NCBI GenBank assembly: GCA_021776195.1
Contig: JAJFGK010000093.1
Location: forward strand, 1 to 17,383
DNA: 17,383 nt
Direction of reading: 5' to 3'
From: Kiloniellaceae bacterium
GTDB lineage: Bacteria > Pseudomonadota > Alphaproteobacteria > Kiloniellales > Kiloniellaceae
The notes beneath the pieces are model-generated. The model was not told where the DNA came from, made no database searches, and was given only the letters and a program-made list of their open reading frames with translations. Shown in pieces: positions 7,444 through 14,772 of the stretch; the first letter of the stretch is position 1; each line of letters begins with the position of its first letter. A program made the position numbers and the translations under genes.

Positions 7444-8562
7444 CTATGCCCCGGCATCGTTTTGCAGGCGTCCGATATAGGTCAGGAAGAGCTCGCGCTC
7501 GGAGGTGATGTCGAGCTTGTCGTAGATGCGCCGCCGGTGGTTCTTCACGGTGCCGCGCGACAGGCCGAGGCGCGCGGCGATGGAAATCGTCGGATGGCCC
7601 TGCAGGATCAAGCCGACGATATCGCGCTCGCGCGGGGTCAAGTCATCGAGAAAGAGGCTCGCCGGATCGCTGGCGGCCTTGAAACCGCGCTCGCCGGGCG
7701 CGGGCAGGCTGGGCCGGGCCTCGACGGTCCAGAGCGTACCGCCGGGTGCCAGGCGAAAGCCCTCGTCGAGGGCTTCCCGGTGCAGGATCAGCGGGCCGGG
7801 CAGGGCGGCGCTTTGGTCAGCGAGCCCGAGCCGCGCCTCGGCCAGCGCCCCGTTCAGCCGTTTTTCGAGCTCGCGCCAGGCGGCGTTGGCGAAGACCTGA
7901 TTGCCGCTCTTGTCGGTGACTTCGATGGGTTGGCCTTCCGGCAGGCTGGGGGCGCCGCCCTGGACCGTCGATGCCCCGCCGAAGAGGGCGCGGACATGGG
8001 CCTTGTGAAGGCCGGCCAGGATCGGAAAGACGTTCCTCAGCCGGGCAATCTCGGCAGCCGTGAAGCGCCCGTCGCGGCGTTCCAGAAACAGGGCCACGCT
8101 GGCGCCGCCCAAGGGAGGAAGGAACAGCCCGACCTCGTCGCGGATCCCCGACTCGACCAGGAACTCGCGCAGGTAGCGGCCACGACGCACCGCGGCCGAC
8201 GACAGGTCGTTCAGCGTGATGACACCGGGTTCCTGGCGCTCGCGCCAGTTCAGATAGAAGGGATCGAACTGATAGTAGTGCTCCAGATAGCGCGCCGCCA
8301 GTTCCGTCGGATAGCCCGGCGAAGAGACCAGGTAATCCGGTTTGCCGTAGCGCGAGTAGCGGGTCAGGGTGGTCCAGTCATGCGCCACCAGCCTGCCGGC
8401 AAAGGCGAGGAGCTTCTCCTCGAAGCCATTCTGCCCGATGGCCTCCGCCAGCGCTCCGAGAGCCAAGGCAAAGGCAGGGTCGGTCATGCGCTGAACCGCA
8501 GCGCCTGCCTTGGTCCCCCTGGCCGCGTTGGCGCGGGGTTTTTGGGGCTCCTTCCAGTTCAT
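7444..8562 (-). CDS. LuxR family transcriptional regulator with an uncharacterised sensor region
   Basis: The C-terminal GerE-type HTH (about residues 305-370) reads LTPRERDIVGLILQGHPTIS, IAARLGLSRGTVKNHRRRIY and DKLDITSERELFL. The N-terminal ~160 residues (GFEEKLLAFAGRL, DWTTLTRYSRYGKPDYLVSS, YYQFDPFYLNWRERQEPGVI) look like the single-domain sensor of solo LuxR proteins in alphaproteobacteria. I do not see the full residue set of an acyl-homoserine-lactone pocket, so the ligand is open. The middle (about 210-285) is PAS-like, with EVTDKSGNQVFANAAWRELE. The start is uncertain. The frame is open to 8928, but that part is Arg/Pro-rich and overlaps a plus-strand gene. ATG 8562 is used here, and ATG 8487 is also possible; neither has a clear ribosome-binding site. 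There is no luxI-type gene in the window. Confidence 0.85.
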   Translation of the reverse strand: MNWKEPQKPRANAARGTKAGAAVQRMTDPAFALALGALAEAIGQNGFEEKLLAFAGRLVAHDWTTLTRYSRYGKPDYLVSSPGYPTELAARYLEHYYQFDPFYLNWRERQEPGVITLNDLSSAAVRRGRYLREFLVESGIRDEVGLFLPPLGGASVALFLERRDGRFTAAEIARLRNVFPILAGLHKAHVRALFGGASTVQGGAPSLPEGQPIEVTDKSGNQVFANAAWRELEKRLNGALAEARLGLADQSAALPGPLILHREALDEGFRLAPGGTLWTVEARPSLPAPGERGFKAASDPASLFLDDLTPRERDIVGLILQGHPTISIAARLGLSRGTVKNHRRRIYDKLDITSERELFLTYIGRLQNDAGA

Positions 8563-8731
8563 GGCGCAGAGGGTGACCTGCGCTGTCGGGACGGTCAAGC
8601 GGCCCCGCGCGGAGACCTCTGCGCGCGAGGGCGGTCGGCCGCGGCCTTGCTGCGATGACCGGGACCGACTACCATTTTTCCCGCTTCGGGCCCGATTGGA
8701 AGGCCCTCCGCCGATCCAAGAGAACGCAAGC
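8563..8731. promoter_or_regulatory. Divergent intergenic region between the luxR-type gene and the small membrane gene/greB
   Basis: This stretch separates two divergent transcription units and must carry promoters for both. No clear -35/-10 pair is visible. It holds a short T-run (ATTTTTCCC near 8673). A 50-codon frame beginning at ATG 8656 (MTGTDYHFSRFGPDW) has no recognisable relatives and no ribosome-binding site, so I do not call it a gene. Confidence 0.35.
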
Positions 8732-8911
8732 ATGGTCAAGCAACAGTCGAATGCGCCAGAGACCCAGCGCTGGGCCGGGCACGGCCATGTCGGCGCCTTT
8801 TTGCTGCAGCTAGCCTGCCTGGTGGCGGTGCTGCTCGCGGTCTGGGGCTTCTTTCTGGTCTGGGCCCTGCGCTTCGCCGGTCGGGGCGTGGCCTGTTCTC
8901 TCGGCTGCTGA
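8732..8911 (+). CDS. Small single-pass membrane protein (59 aa)
   Basis: I do not recognise this protein. A short polar N-terminus (MVKQQSNAPETQRWAGHGHV) is followed by one strong hydrophobic helix (GAFLLQLACLVAVLLAVWGF to VWALRF, about residues 21-48) and a short tail with two Cys (ACSLGC). This is a plausible inner-membrane miniprotein. It ends with TGA directly abutting the ATG of greB, so the two would be translationally coupled. The ribosome-binding site is weak (AAGAGAA about 10 nt upstream). The hydrophobic segment argues that it is real, but it could be only an open leader in front of greB. Confidence 0.5.
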   Translation: MVKQQSNAPETQRWAGHGHVGAFLLQLACLVAVLLAVWGFFLVWALRFAGRGVACSLGC

Positions 8912-9403
8912 ATGAGCGGCGGCGGCACGAAGAACTACATCACGCCCAAGGGCTTCACGCGCCTGAAAGACGAGCTGCGCGCGCTGAGCAACGACGAGCG
9001 GCCCAAGGTGGTCGAGGTGGTGTCCTGGGCGGCGGGCAACGGCGACCGTTCGGAGAACGGCGACTACATCTACGGCAAGAAGCGGCTACGCGAGATCGAC
9101 CGTCGTATCCGCTACCTGGTCAAGCGCATCGAGAGTGCCGAGGTGGTCGACCAGAGCCGGCAGACCAACCGGGACCAGGTTTTCTTCGGCGCGACCGTGA
9201 CCTATGCCGACAGCCAGGACCGGGAACGCACGGTCCGCATCATCGGGGTCGACGAGGCACCGCTGGAGGCCGGCGCCGTCAGCTGGGTCTCACCGGTCGG
9301 GCGCGCCCTTCTGAAAGCCCGGCAAGGCGACCTGGTCAAGGTGGCCACGCCCGAGGGGATCGAGGAACTCGAGGTCCTGGAGATCGCCTATCCCGACGCC
9401 TGA
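8912..9403 (+). CDS. greB: Transcription elongation factor GreB
   Basis: A 163-residue factor that inserts into the RNA polymerase secondary channel and rescues backtracked complexes by stimulating transcript cleavage. The N-terminal coiled coil (about 1-78) carries the tip motif GDRSENGDYIYGKKRLREID, with the acidic residues D45 and E48. The C-terminal FKBP-like domain (about 85-163) includes VFFGATVTY and SWVSPVGRALLKARQGD. The motif RLREIDRRIRYLVKRIE and the opening NYITPKGF favour GreB over GreA. It starts immediately after the small membrane gene's stop codon and has no good Shine-Dalgarno of its own, so translation is probably coupled. Confidence 0.92.
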   Translation: MSGGGTKNYITPKGFTRLKDELRALSNDERPKVVEVVSWAAGNGDRSENGDYIYGKKRLREIDRRIRYLVKRIESAEVVDQSRQTNRDQVFFGATVTYADSQDRERTVRIIGVDEAPLEAGAVSWVSPVGRALLKARQGDLVKVATPEGIEELEVLEIAYPDA

Positions 9404-9420
9404 CCGGGGTCAGGGTTTCT
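9399..9420 (+). terminator. Hairpin overlapping the greB stop codon
   Basis: CCTGAC (9399-9404) and GTCAGG (9409-9414) form a stem around CGGG, extendable to 7 bp with a 2-nt loop. GTTTCTCG follows. The greB TGA lies in the left arm. With the convergent gene ending at 9439, this is the only candidate terminator between them. The T-run is short, so confidence is moderate. Confidence 0.45.
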
Positions 9421-9438
9421 CGCTATCGGGTCGTAGGG

Positions 9439-10659
9439 TCAACTCGACTTGCCGTTCCGTTTCGGGCTGGGATAGACCTCGATCACCAGGCCCGGGGTCG
9501 GCTGGCCGGCGGCCTCCAGGAGCTGTTCCATCGAGACACCCTTGGCCTGGGCGAAGAGCTGATCGCCCCGCTTCATCTCGCCTTCGCCGTAGGCGGCGAA
9601 AATCCTGGCATTGGCCATGTTGTCGGCCAGATCGTAGCGCTCGGCGAAGTCGCGCCAGACCCTGATGATCTCGGGACAGGGTTTGGGACCATAGGGGTTC
9701 AGGTCGCAACCCTTGCTTCGGATGTCCTGGTAGCGCGCCAGATTGAGCCCCTGCACGTCGCTGGCGATCCCGGTCGGGACGTGCCCGTACTTTGGCACCG
9801 GCAGGTTTTTGGCCACGGCGTAGAGCACGTCGGCCTGCTTGTAGTCGCCTTTCGAGTAGGCCTCGAACATGCGACCGCTGCGACGGTCCGTCTCCAGACC
9901 GTGACGCTCGGCGAACTCCTGGAAGACACGGCCGATCTCGGGACAGGGCTTGACCCCATAGGGGTTGAGACCGCAGGGCTCCTTGCCGCTCTTCTGGTAC
10001 TGTCCGGGATTGAGCCTTTGCACTTCGGCCTGCAGGCCGAAGACCGAGCGGCCGCCGGGATCCGGCAAGCCGCGGGCCACCGCCACGAGGCGGTCGCCAA
10101 GCGCCTTGTCGTTCTGCATGAAGGCCTGGAAGGCCGCGGCGCTGGACTGGTCGACCGGCAGGTCGTTGAGCGCCGCGAACTCTTCCCAGCGCCGCTTGGC
10201 GTCGGGGCAGGGCTTGGGGGCGAAATAGTTGTAGACACACTCCGTCTTGCCCACGGTCGGTAAGACACCGGGGCCGATTTTCTTGCGTTTCACAAAGGTC
10301 GTGTCGTGGCTGGCGAACTCCAGCTCGCCGTCACGCCAGACCAGTTCGAAAAGCGCGGTCTGCTGTTGCGGATTCCAATCGGTGCCGATGAAGTAGTTGA
10401 TCACGACGAAAAGGCTCTCGCCCTGAATCCGGTCGTATTCCCAACCGAGGCTCAGGACCTTCCAGCTCGAGCTCCGCGGACGCACAATCTTGTGCTTTTG
10501 ATTGTAGCGCTTCAGCTTTCTTCGAATGCTGTATTCCTGCTCCTCGAAGTAGGCCTCGACCTCGTTCTCCGAGGCAAAGGGGAGCGTTTCGGCCGCAGCG
10601 TGCCTTGGCGTGGCGGTCAGCAACAGGAAAACAATGAGCAAGCTCAGCAAAGCTCGCAT
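9439..10659 (-). CDS. Exported protein with three Cys-pair repeats, function unknown
   Basis: I do not recognise the family. Of the 406 residues, 1-24 form a clear Sec signal peptide (MRALLSLLIVFLLLT, then HAAAE). Residues 25-135 are a Trp/Tyr-containing domain (NEVEAYFEEQEYSIRRKLKR, then WEYDRIQGESLFVVINYFIG). Three related units of about 88 residues follow, each opening with a Cys pair ten residues apart: CVYNYFAPKPCP (141), CGLNPYGVKPCP (229) and CDLNPYGPKPCP (318). Each continues with a helix W/F-x-x-F-A and a second helix with F-x-A-[FY] and D-x-L-x-A-x-A. The Cys pairs suggest disulfides in the periplasm. ATG 10659 is chosen because the signal peptide starts there and a G-run lies 7 nt upstream; the longer frame to 10842 lacks sense. 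It lies downstream of, and on the same strand as, the TolA-like gene (179-nt gap), hinting at a shared envelope role. Confidence 0.75.
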   Translation of the reverse strand: MRALLSLLIVFLLLTATPRHAAAETLPFASENEVEAYFEEQEYSIRRKLKRYNQKHKIVRPRSSSWKVLSLGWEYDRIQGESLFVVINYFIGTDWNPQQQTALFELVWRDGELEFASHDTTFVKRKKIGPGVLPTVGKTECVYNYFAPKPCPDAKRRWEEFAALNDLPVDQSSAAAFQAFMQNDKALGDRLVAVARGLPDPGGRSVFGLQAEVQRLNPGQYQKSGKEPCGLNPYGVKPCPEIGRVFQEFAERHGLETDRRSGRMFEAYSKGDYKQADVLYAVAKNLPVPKYGHVPTGIASDVQGLNLARYQDIRSKGCDLNPYGPKPCPEIIRVWRDFAERYDLADNMANARIFAAYGEGEMKRGDQLFAQAKGVSMEQLLEAAGQPTPGLVIEVYPSPKRNGKSS

Positions 10660-10838
10660 GGGGAAGCCCCCCGGCCCAGTGGGTCGGATCACCCTAGCCG
10701 CTCTAAGCGCAAAGGTCGAATCGCTTGACGAGAATCGAGAGGCTGACGGCCGGTTTCGCGCGCGGCCGAGGTGCGCGCGCATAAAGGGGAGGCCAATTGA
10801 GTTCCGAGCCATCGCGTCGCACGGCGCGCGTTCGCCGG

Positions 10839-11987
10839 TCACGAAGAGAGCCTGGGCACGAACCGCATGGTGAAGGAACGCCAGATATCATAGTTCTCTG
10901 CCGGCAGGTCGAAGGGCGCACAGCGCTGAAGGGCACCGCGCGCTTCCAAGGCGAAACTCTTGTAGCTCTCGTTCCAGACCATCTCGCCGACCTGCTGAAT
11001 TTGTGAGCGGGTCAGGGCTCCGGTTTCCGTGAAGGCCACATCGATATCGACCACCAAACTGGCGTTCGACGCCGTTGCCGGATCGACCGACCAGCAGCGT
11101 TTGATCTGGGCCCGCAGGGCGCGGATCACGGCCCAGAGTTCGGGGTTGCGCTCGGCCTGGAGATCTTCGTTCTGGAGGTCGGTCAGATTAGCCAGCAGGC
11201 TCCGAGGCGAGAACAGGCCGGCGTCGGTCGGCGCCGGTTCCGGCGGTGTCTCGGCCTGGGCGGTCTCTACCGGGGCCATTTCAACTGGGGCCATTTCAAC
11301 CGGGGCCGTTTCAACTGGGGCCGTTTCATTCGCTTCGGTGGGCGGCTCTAACGGGGGATCGGGTTGCTCGGTGAGGACCTCCGGCTTGCGGGTCGGCGGC
11401 GCAGGCACGGGACTGGGTGGCGGTGCGACCGCCGCTGGCGCCGGAGCCGGCGGCGCCTCGGGCGCGGCTGGCAGGTCGAATGCCGGCTGATCTTGGGCGA
11501 GGGCTGCCAGGAGCTCGGGCGGTGGCGGGGGCACAAGCGGCTCGAGGGCTGGTTCGGGCGCCGGTTCGGCGTCGAACAGCAGGGGCTTCAAGGCGGCGCG
11601 CTCGGTATTCGCCTCGACCGCCGGCGGCTGATCGGCCACCGGTGCCGGGGCCTCTGCCAGGGGAGCCGGTTCGATCGGCGGTGGCGTCGGCCGCTCCAGC
11701 TCCACCGTTTGCCGGTCGGGGACAGAGGGCGGATCGGGCAGGGGCGCTGCCACCTCCTCGGGTTCCGGCGGGGCCTCGAAGACCACTTCGATCGCGACCG
11801 ATTCTGGCGGAGGCACCGATGTTTTCAACTCGGCCCAAAGAAATAGGTAGGTGTAGACGGAACCGTGCAGCAAGGCGGAAAGCAGCACAGCCGTCTTCGT
11901 GGCAAGGCTGATCCCCTCGCCACGGTCGCCGGGCTTCGCAATCAGGTTGCCGTAGTTGCCCGAGTTTGCCGGTCTTGAGCCCATCAT
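10839..11987 (-). CDS. TolA/TonB-like energy-transducing protein, orphan
   Basis: The protein has 382 residues. The single N-terminal TM helix (about 31-52, TAVLLSALLHGSVYTYLFLW) carries the S-x3-H motif (S37, H41) through which TonB and TolA couple to their proton-driven ExbBD/TolQR partners. A long Pro/Glu/Ala-rich stalk (about 57-255) that can span the periplasm follows. The C-terminal domain (about 275-382) has IKRCWSVDP, LVVDIDVAFTETGAL and LQRCAPFDLP followed by FTMRFVP, and resembles TolA domain III, including the RCW cysteine (C298) paired with C356. No tolQ, tolR, exbB or exbD gene is in the window, so it must borrow a motor. The stalk contains a five-fold A-P-V-E-T/M repeat from 15-bp tandem DNA repeats. 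The start is ATG 11987 or the adjacent ATG 11984. The exact partner is unknown. Confidence 0.8.
   Translation of the reverse strand: MMGSRPANSGNYGNLIAKPGDRGEGISLATKTAVLLSALLHGSVYTYLFLWAELKTSVPPPESVAIEVVFEAPPEPEEVAAPLPDPPSVPDRQTVELERPTPPPIEPAPLAEAPAPVADQPPAVEANTERAALKPLLFDAEPAPEPALEPLVPPPPPELLAALAQDQPAFDLPAAPEAPPAPAPAAVAPPPSPVPAPPTRKPEVLTEQPDPPLEPPTEANETAPVETAPVEMAPVEMAPVETAQAETPPEPAPTDAGLFSPRSLLANLTDLQNEDLQAERNPELWAVIRALRAQIKRCWSVDPATASNASLVVDIDVAFTETGALTRSQIQQVGEMVWNESYKSFALEARGALQRCAPFDLPAENYDIWRSFTMRFVPRLSS
11257..11331. repeat. 15-bp tandem repeat inside the TolA-like gene (about 5 copies)
   Basis: Four clear copies of GGGGCCATTTCAACT and near variants begin at 11272, 11287, 11302 and 11317, preceded by one degraded copy from about 11257. 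The unit is five codons, so copy-number changes keep the frame. The copies encode the stalk repeat ETAPV/EMAPV (residues about 221-245). Copies differ mainly at a C/T wobble base and at A/G (Met versus Thr). Confidence 0.85.
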
Positions 11988-12035
11988 GGATTGAACCGTA
12001 TCAGCCGCAACAACATCCGTGAAGCGAGCTTCCCC

Positions 12036-12055
12036 GGCGCGGCTCCTGCCGCGCC
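12036..12055 (-). terminator. Strong GC hairpin at the end of the liv operon
   Basis: GGCGCGGC (12036-12043) and GCCGCGCC (12048-12055) form a perfect 8-bp stem with a 4-nt loop, a few nucleotides after the livF stop. A smaller GAAG/CTTC hairpin lies next to it. There is no T-run on the minus strand, so this may protect the 3' end or need Rho rather than act as a classical intrinsic terminator. Confidence 0.4.
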
Positions 12056-12062
12056 CGGCCGC

Positions 12063-12809
12063 TCAGCCGACCCAGAAGGCCTTTTCCAGGTCGTCGAAGT
12101 CGCTGGCGGGCCCCTCGAACTTGTTGCGGCCCAGCTCCAGGACATAGACGTAGTCGGCGATCTTGAGCGCTTGGCGTATTTCCTGGTCGACAATGAGGAT
12201 CGTCAGGTCGTCGCCCGAGGTCAGGACCGACAGCATTTCGTAGACGTCTGCCGCCAGCATTTTCGACAGGCCGGCGGTCGGCTCGTCGATCAGCAGAACC
12301 TTGGGTTCGGCCATTAGGGTGCGGCCGATCTCGACCATACGCTGTTGGCCGCCCGAGAGCTCGCCGGTGATCTGCTTGCGCTTTTCCCGCAGCACCGGGA
12401 AGCGCTCGTAGTTGGCCTCGATCTTGGCCTGGACCTGCTTCTTGTCGCGACGGAAGGTCCAGCCGCCCAGCTCCAGGTTCTCCTGCACCGTCATGTCCTT
12501 GAAGACGCCCGGTTGCTGCGGAATGTAGGCAAGTCCCTTGAGGATCTTTTCGTGGGTCGGAACATCGATGATGGACTCGCCGTCCAGCAGGATCTCGCCG
12601 TCGTTGGGGCGAAGGAAGCCGAAGATTGCCTTCAACGCGGTCGATTTTCCGACGCCGTTGGCGCCCAAAATCGCGGTGATCTGGTTCTTGCGGGCTTTGA
12701 TGTTGAGGCCCTGGAGGATGTTCAGATCCTTGTAGTAGCCGACATCGAGCCCGGTGACTTCGAGCGTCGCCGGCGTCGTGTTATCCGGGGCGGCCATTTG
12801 ATCGGTCAT
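12063..12809 (-). CDS. livF: LivF-type ABC transporter ATP-binding protein
   Basis: One of two nucleotide-binding subunits of the importer, located on the cytoplasmic face. Of the 248 residues, Walker A is GANGVGKST (about 49-57), the Q-loop region is IPQQPGVF, the signature is LSGGQQRMVEIG and Walker B is VLLIDEPTAGLS. The position after Walker B reads VDQ rather than the usual switch His, the normal state in LivF (VEQ). The start ATG overlaps the livG stop by four bases. This is the last gene of the operon. The family is certain; the livF symbol is by family, as the substrate is not shown. Confidence 0.93.
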   Translation of the reverse strand: MTDQMAAPDNTTPATLEVTGLDVGYYKDLNILQGLNIKARKNQITAILGANGVGKSTALKAIFGFLRPNDGEILLDGESIIDVPTHEKILKGLAYIPQQPGVFKDMTVQENLELGGWTFRRDKKQVQAKIEANYERFPVLREKRKQITGELSGGQQRMVEIGRTLMAEPKVLLIDEPTAGLSKMLAADVYEMLSVLTSGDDLTILIVDQEIRQALKIADYVYVLELGRNKFEGPASDFDDLEKAFWVG

Positions 12810-13567
12810 GGCTTGGCCCCCGCGGGGGCCACGGCCTCGGGTTCATCCTCGTCGACCCCGAGATAGGCTTCGATCACGGCGGGATCGTGCTTGACCGCCT
12901 CGGGCGGTCCGTCGGCGATCAGGTCGCCGTAGTTCAACACCAGCAGGCGCTTGCAGAGCGAGAAGATCGAGTCCATCTGGTGGCTGATCAGGATAATCGC
13001 CTTGCCGGCGCGGTTGACCCGCTCGATGTAGCGGTAGATGACCTCCATCAAGCGCGGATGAACCCCGGCAAAGGGCTCGTCCAGGATGATGACCTCCGGG
13101 TCGAGCATCAGCAGGCGGCCGAGTTCGAGCAGCTTTTGCTGGCCGCCGGAGAGCGCCTGGCCGTACTCGTTGCGCAGGTGATCGATGGTGAGGAATTCGA
13201 GGACCTCCATCGCCTTGTCCTGCATGGCGGCCTTGTCCCGCCCGGCGCCCAAGGCCAGGGCGGGGACCAGCATGTTCTCGAGCACCGTCATGCGGCGGAA
13301 GGACCGGGTCACCTGAAAGGTCCGGCCGAGGCCGACCCGTGCCACTTCGTAGGGCTGCAACTGGTCGATCCGCTGGCCGTTCAGATAGACCGTGCCGCTG
13401 TTGGGTTTGATGGCCCCGTCGAGAATGTTGGTCAGGGTGGTCTTGCCCGCGCCGTTGGGGCCGATCAGTCCGACCAGCTCGGGCCCCTCGATCTCGAATG
13501 AAACGTCCTTCAGGACATGCAGGCCGCCAAAGCGCTTGTTCAGGTTGGTGACGGTCAGCTGCGTCAT
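12806..13567 (-). CDS. livG: LivG-type ABC transporter ATP-binding protein
   Basis: The second ATPase of the importer, 253 residues. Walker A is GPNGAGKTT (about 36-44), and the LivG hallmark GRTFQVTRSFRRMTVLENML lies in the Q-loop region. The signature is LSGGQQKLLELG, Walker B is VIILDEPFAGVHP, and the switch His is in ISHQMD. An acidic/Ala-Pro tail (EDEPEAVAPAGAKP) extends past the usual end. It overlaps livM and livF by four bases on either side, giving tight translational coupling. Confidence 0.94.
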   Translation of the reverse strand: MTQLTVTNLNKRFGGLHVLKDVSFEIEGPELVGLIGPNGAGKTTLTNILDGAIKPNSGTVYLNGQRIDQLQPYEVARVGLGRTFQVTRSFRRMTVLENMLVPALALGAGRDKAAMQDKAMEVLEFLTIDHLRNEYGQALSGGQQKLLELGRLLMLDPEVIILDEPFAGVHPRLMEVIYRYIERVNRAGKAIILISHQMDSIFSLCKRLLVLNYGDLIADGPPEAVKHDPAVIEAYLGVDEDEPEAVAPAGAKP

Positions 13568-14772
13568 TTCGCCGTCTCCGCCGGCTCGCTCTTGCGTTTG
13601 GCCACGGTCTCGGCGCCGACATGACCGCGGACGAAGTAGTCGATGAGTGGCGAGATCAAGCCATTGCGCCAGAAACGCAGGGTCAGCATCAAAAGGATGC
13701 CGAAGACGACGAGTCGCCAGATCGTCATATCGACCGTAATGGAGCCGATGTCGAAGGAGTTGCGCAGCAGCTCCAGCAGGAAGTTGATGATGATCGCGCC
13801 GAGCGCCGCGGCGATGACATTCTCGACCCCACCGATCACCGCCATGGCGACGACCAGGCTCATTTGCAAAATCATCAGGTTGTTGGGCGTGATGATTCGG
13901 ATGTAGTGGGCCATCACGGCACCGGCGGCGGCCGCCATCATCGAGGTCAGAACGAACACCAAGACCTTGTAGCGCGTCGTGTTGACGCCGAGCGCCGCCG
14001 CGGCGTCCTGGTCTTCGCGCAGGGCGCGCACGAAGAGGCCGAATTTGGACTTCGCCAGCCAGGTCATGATGGCGAGGCAGAAGAGCAGCAGGAAAAGCAT
14101 CACGAAGTAGGGCGGCAACTTGTCGGTTCTATCTAAATGGTGGCCGAACAGGGTGACGCCGGAATCGAACAGGTAGGGCAGCTCTATCCCCGCCTGACCG
14201 CGGGTGATCGCGATTTCGGCGCTGATCGCGGCGCGCAGAATTTCCGAGAATCCCAGGGTGAACAAAGCCAGATAGGCCGCCCGCAGGGGCAGCACCAAAA
14301 GCCCGATCAATAGGCCGAAAATGCCGCCCATGATGGTGCCCAAGGCGATGCCGAGCCAGACCGGCATGGGGATGATCTCGACGCTGCCGTCCCAGATGGT
14401 GAGGGCTTGACGCAGACAGTCTTGCGTCAAGGTCGAGGAGGTCACCCCGATCGGGTTGACGACGATCAGGTAGAGATCGCCGATCGGCAGTTCCGTGCAG
14501 AGATTGGTGGGCTCGGGCGACAGGTAGAAATAGTGGCAGAACAGCGCCGTGGTGTAGGCGCCGATCCCCATGAAGCCCAGGTGGCCGAATGAGAACTGTC
14601 CGGCGTAACCCGCCAGCATCGACCAGCTCGAGGCCAGGATCGCGTAGAAGAAGCAGGTCGTGAGCACATGCATGACGAAGGGATAGTCGTTCGCGCCGTA
14701 CACGAACGGAAAGATCGCGAACAGCAGGACCAGGGCCAGTCCCGCCGCTTGCGGTATGCGGTTCCTGGTCAA
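13564..14772 (-). CDS. livM: LivM-type ABC permease with an extra periplasmic loop
   Basis: A membrane subunit of the importer with 402 residues, longer than typical LivM (roughly 300-360). The family signature GYAGQFSFGHLGFMGIGAYT (about 55-74) is followed by an unusual polar insert at about 84-137 (PTNLCTELPIGD to TLTQDCLRQALTIWDG) that should face the periplasm and contains C92 and C119. The rest is standard, with REDQDAAAALGVNTTRYKV as the EAA-like coupling loop. The start is TTG 14772, which overlaps the livH stop as TTGA. The next in-frame Met is inside a helix, so the TTG is accepted and translation is probably coupled to livH. Confidence 0.9.
   Translation of the reverse strand: MTRNRIPQAAGLALVLLFAIFPFVYGANDYPFVMHVLTTCFFYAILASSWSMLAGYAGQFSFGHLGFMGIGAYTTALFCHYFYLSPEPTNLCTELPIGDLYLIVVNPIGVTSSTLTQDCLRQALTIWDGSVEIIPMPVWLGIALGTIMGGIFGLLIGLLVLPLRAAYLALFTLGFSEILRAAISAEIAITRGQAGIELPYLFDSGVTLFGHHLDRTDKLPPYFVMLFLLLFCLAIMTWLAKSKFGLFVRALREDQDAAAALGVNTTRYKVLVFVLTSMMAAAAGAVMAHYIRIITPNNLMILQMSLVVAMAVIGGVENVIAAALGAIIINFLLELLRNSFDIGSITVDMTIWRLVVFGILLMLTLRFWRNGLISPLIDYFVRGHVGAETVAKRKSEPAETAK

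Noticed and set aside
8525..8548. CCGCG/CGCGG hairpin followed by TTTTT on the plus strand
   Set aside because: It lies at the 5' end of the LuxR-type gene on the opposite strand. No plus-strand gene ends there, so a terminator role has no obvious client.
8563..8928. Longer start for the LuxR-type protein (494 aa)
   Set aside because: The extra N-terminus is low-complexity Arg/Pro/Ser and overlaps the small membrane gene and the start of greB, with no homology to sensor domains.
11257..11331. CRISPR-like array
   Set aside because: The repeats are directly contiguous 15-bp units without spacers, in frame with a protein stalk. There is no leader and no cas gene.
12845..13622. A 259-codon minus-strand frame overlapping livG
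   Set aside because: It is in another frame, Arg/Pro/Gly-rich and without motifs, while livG in the same place has every ABC ATPase motif.
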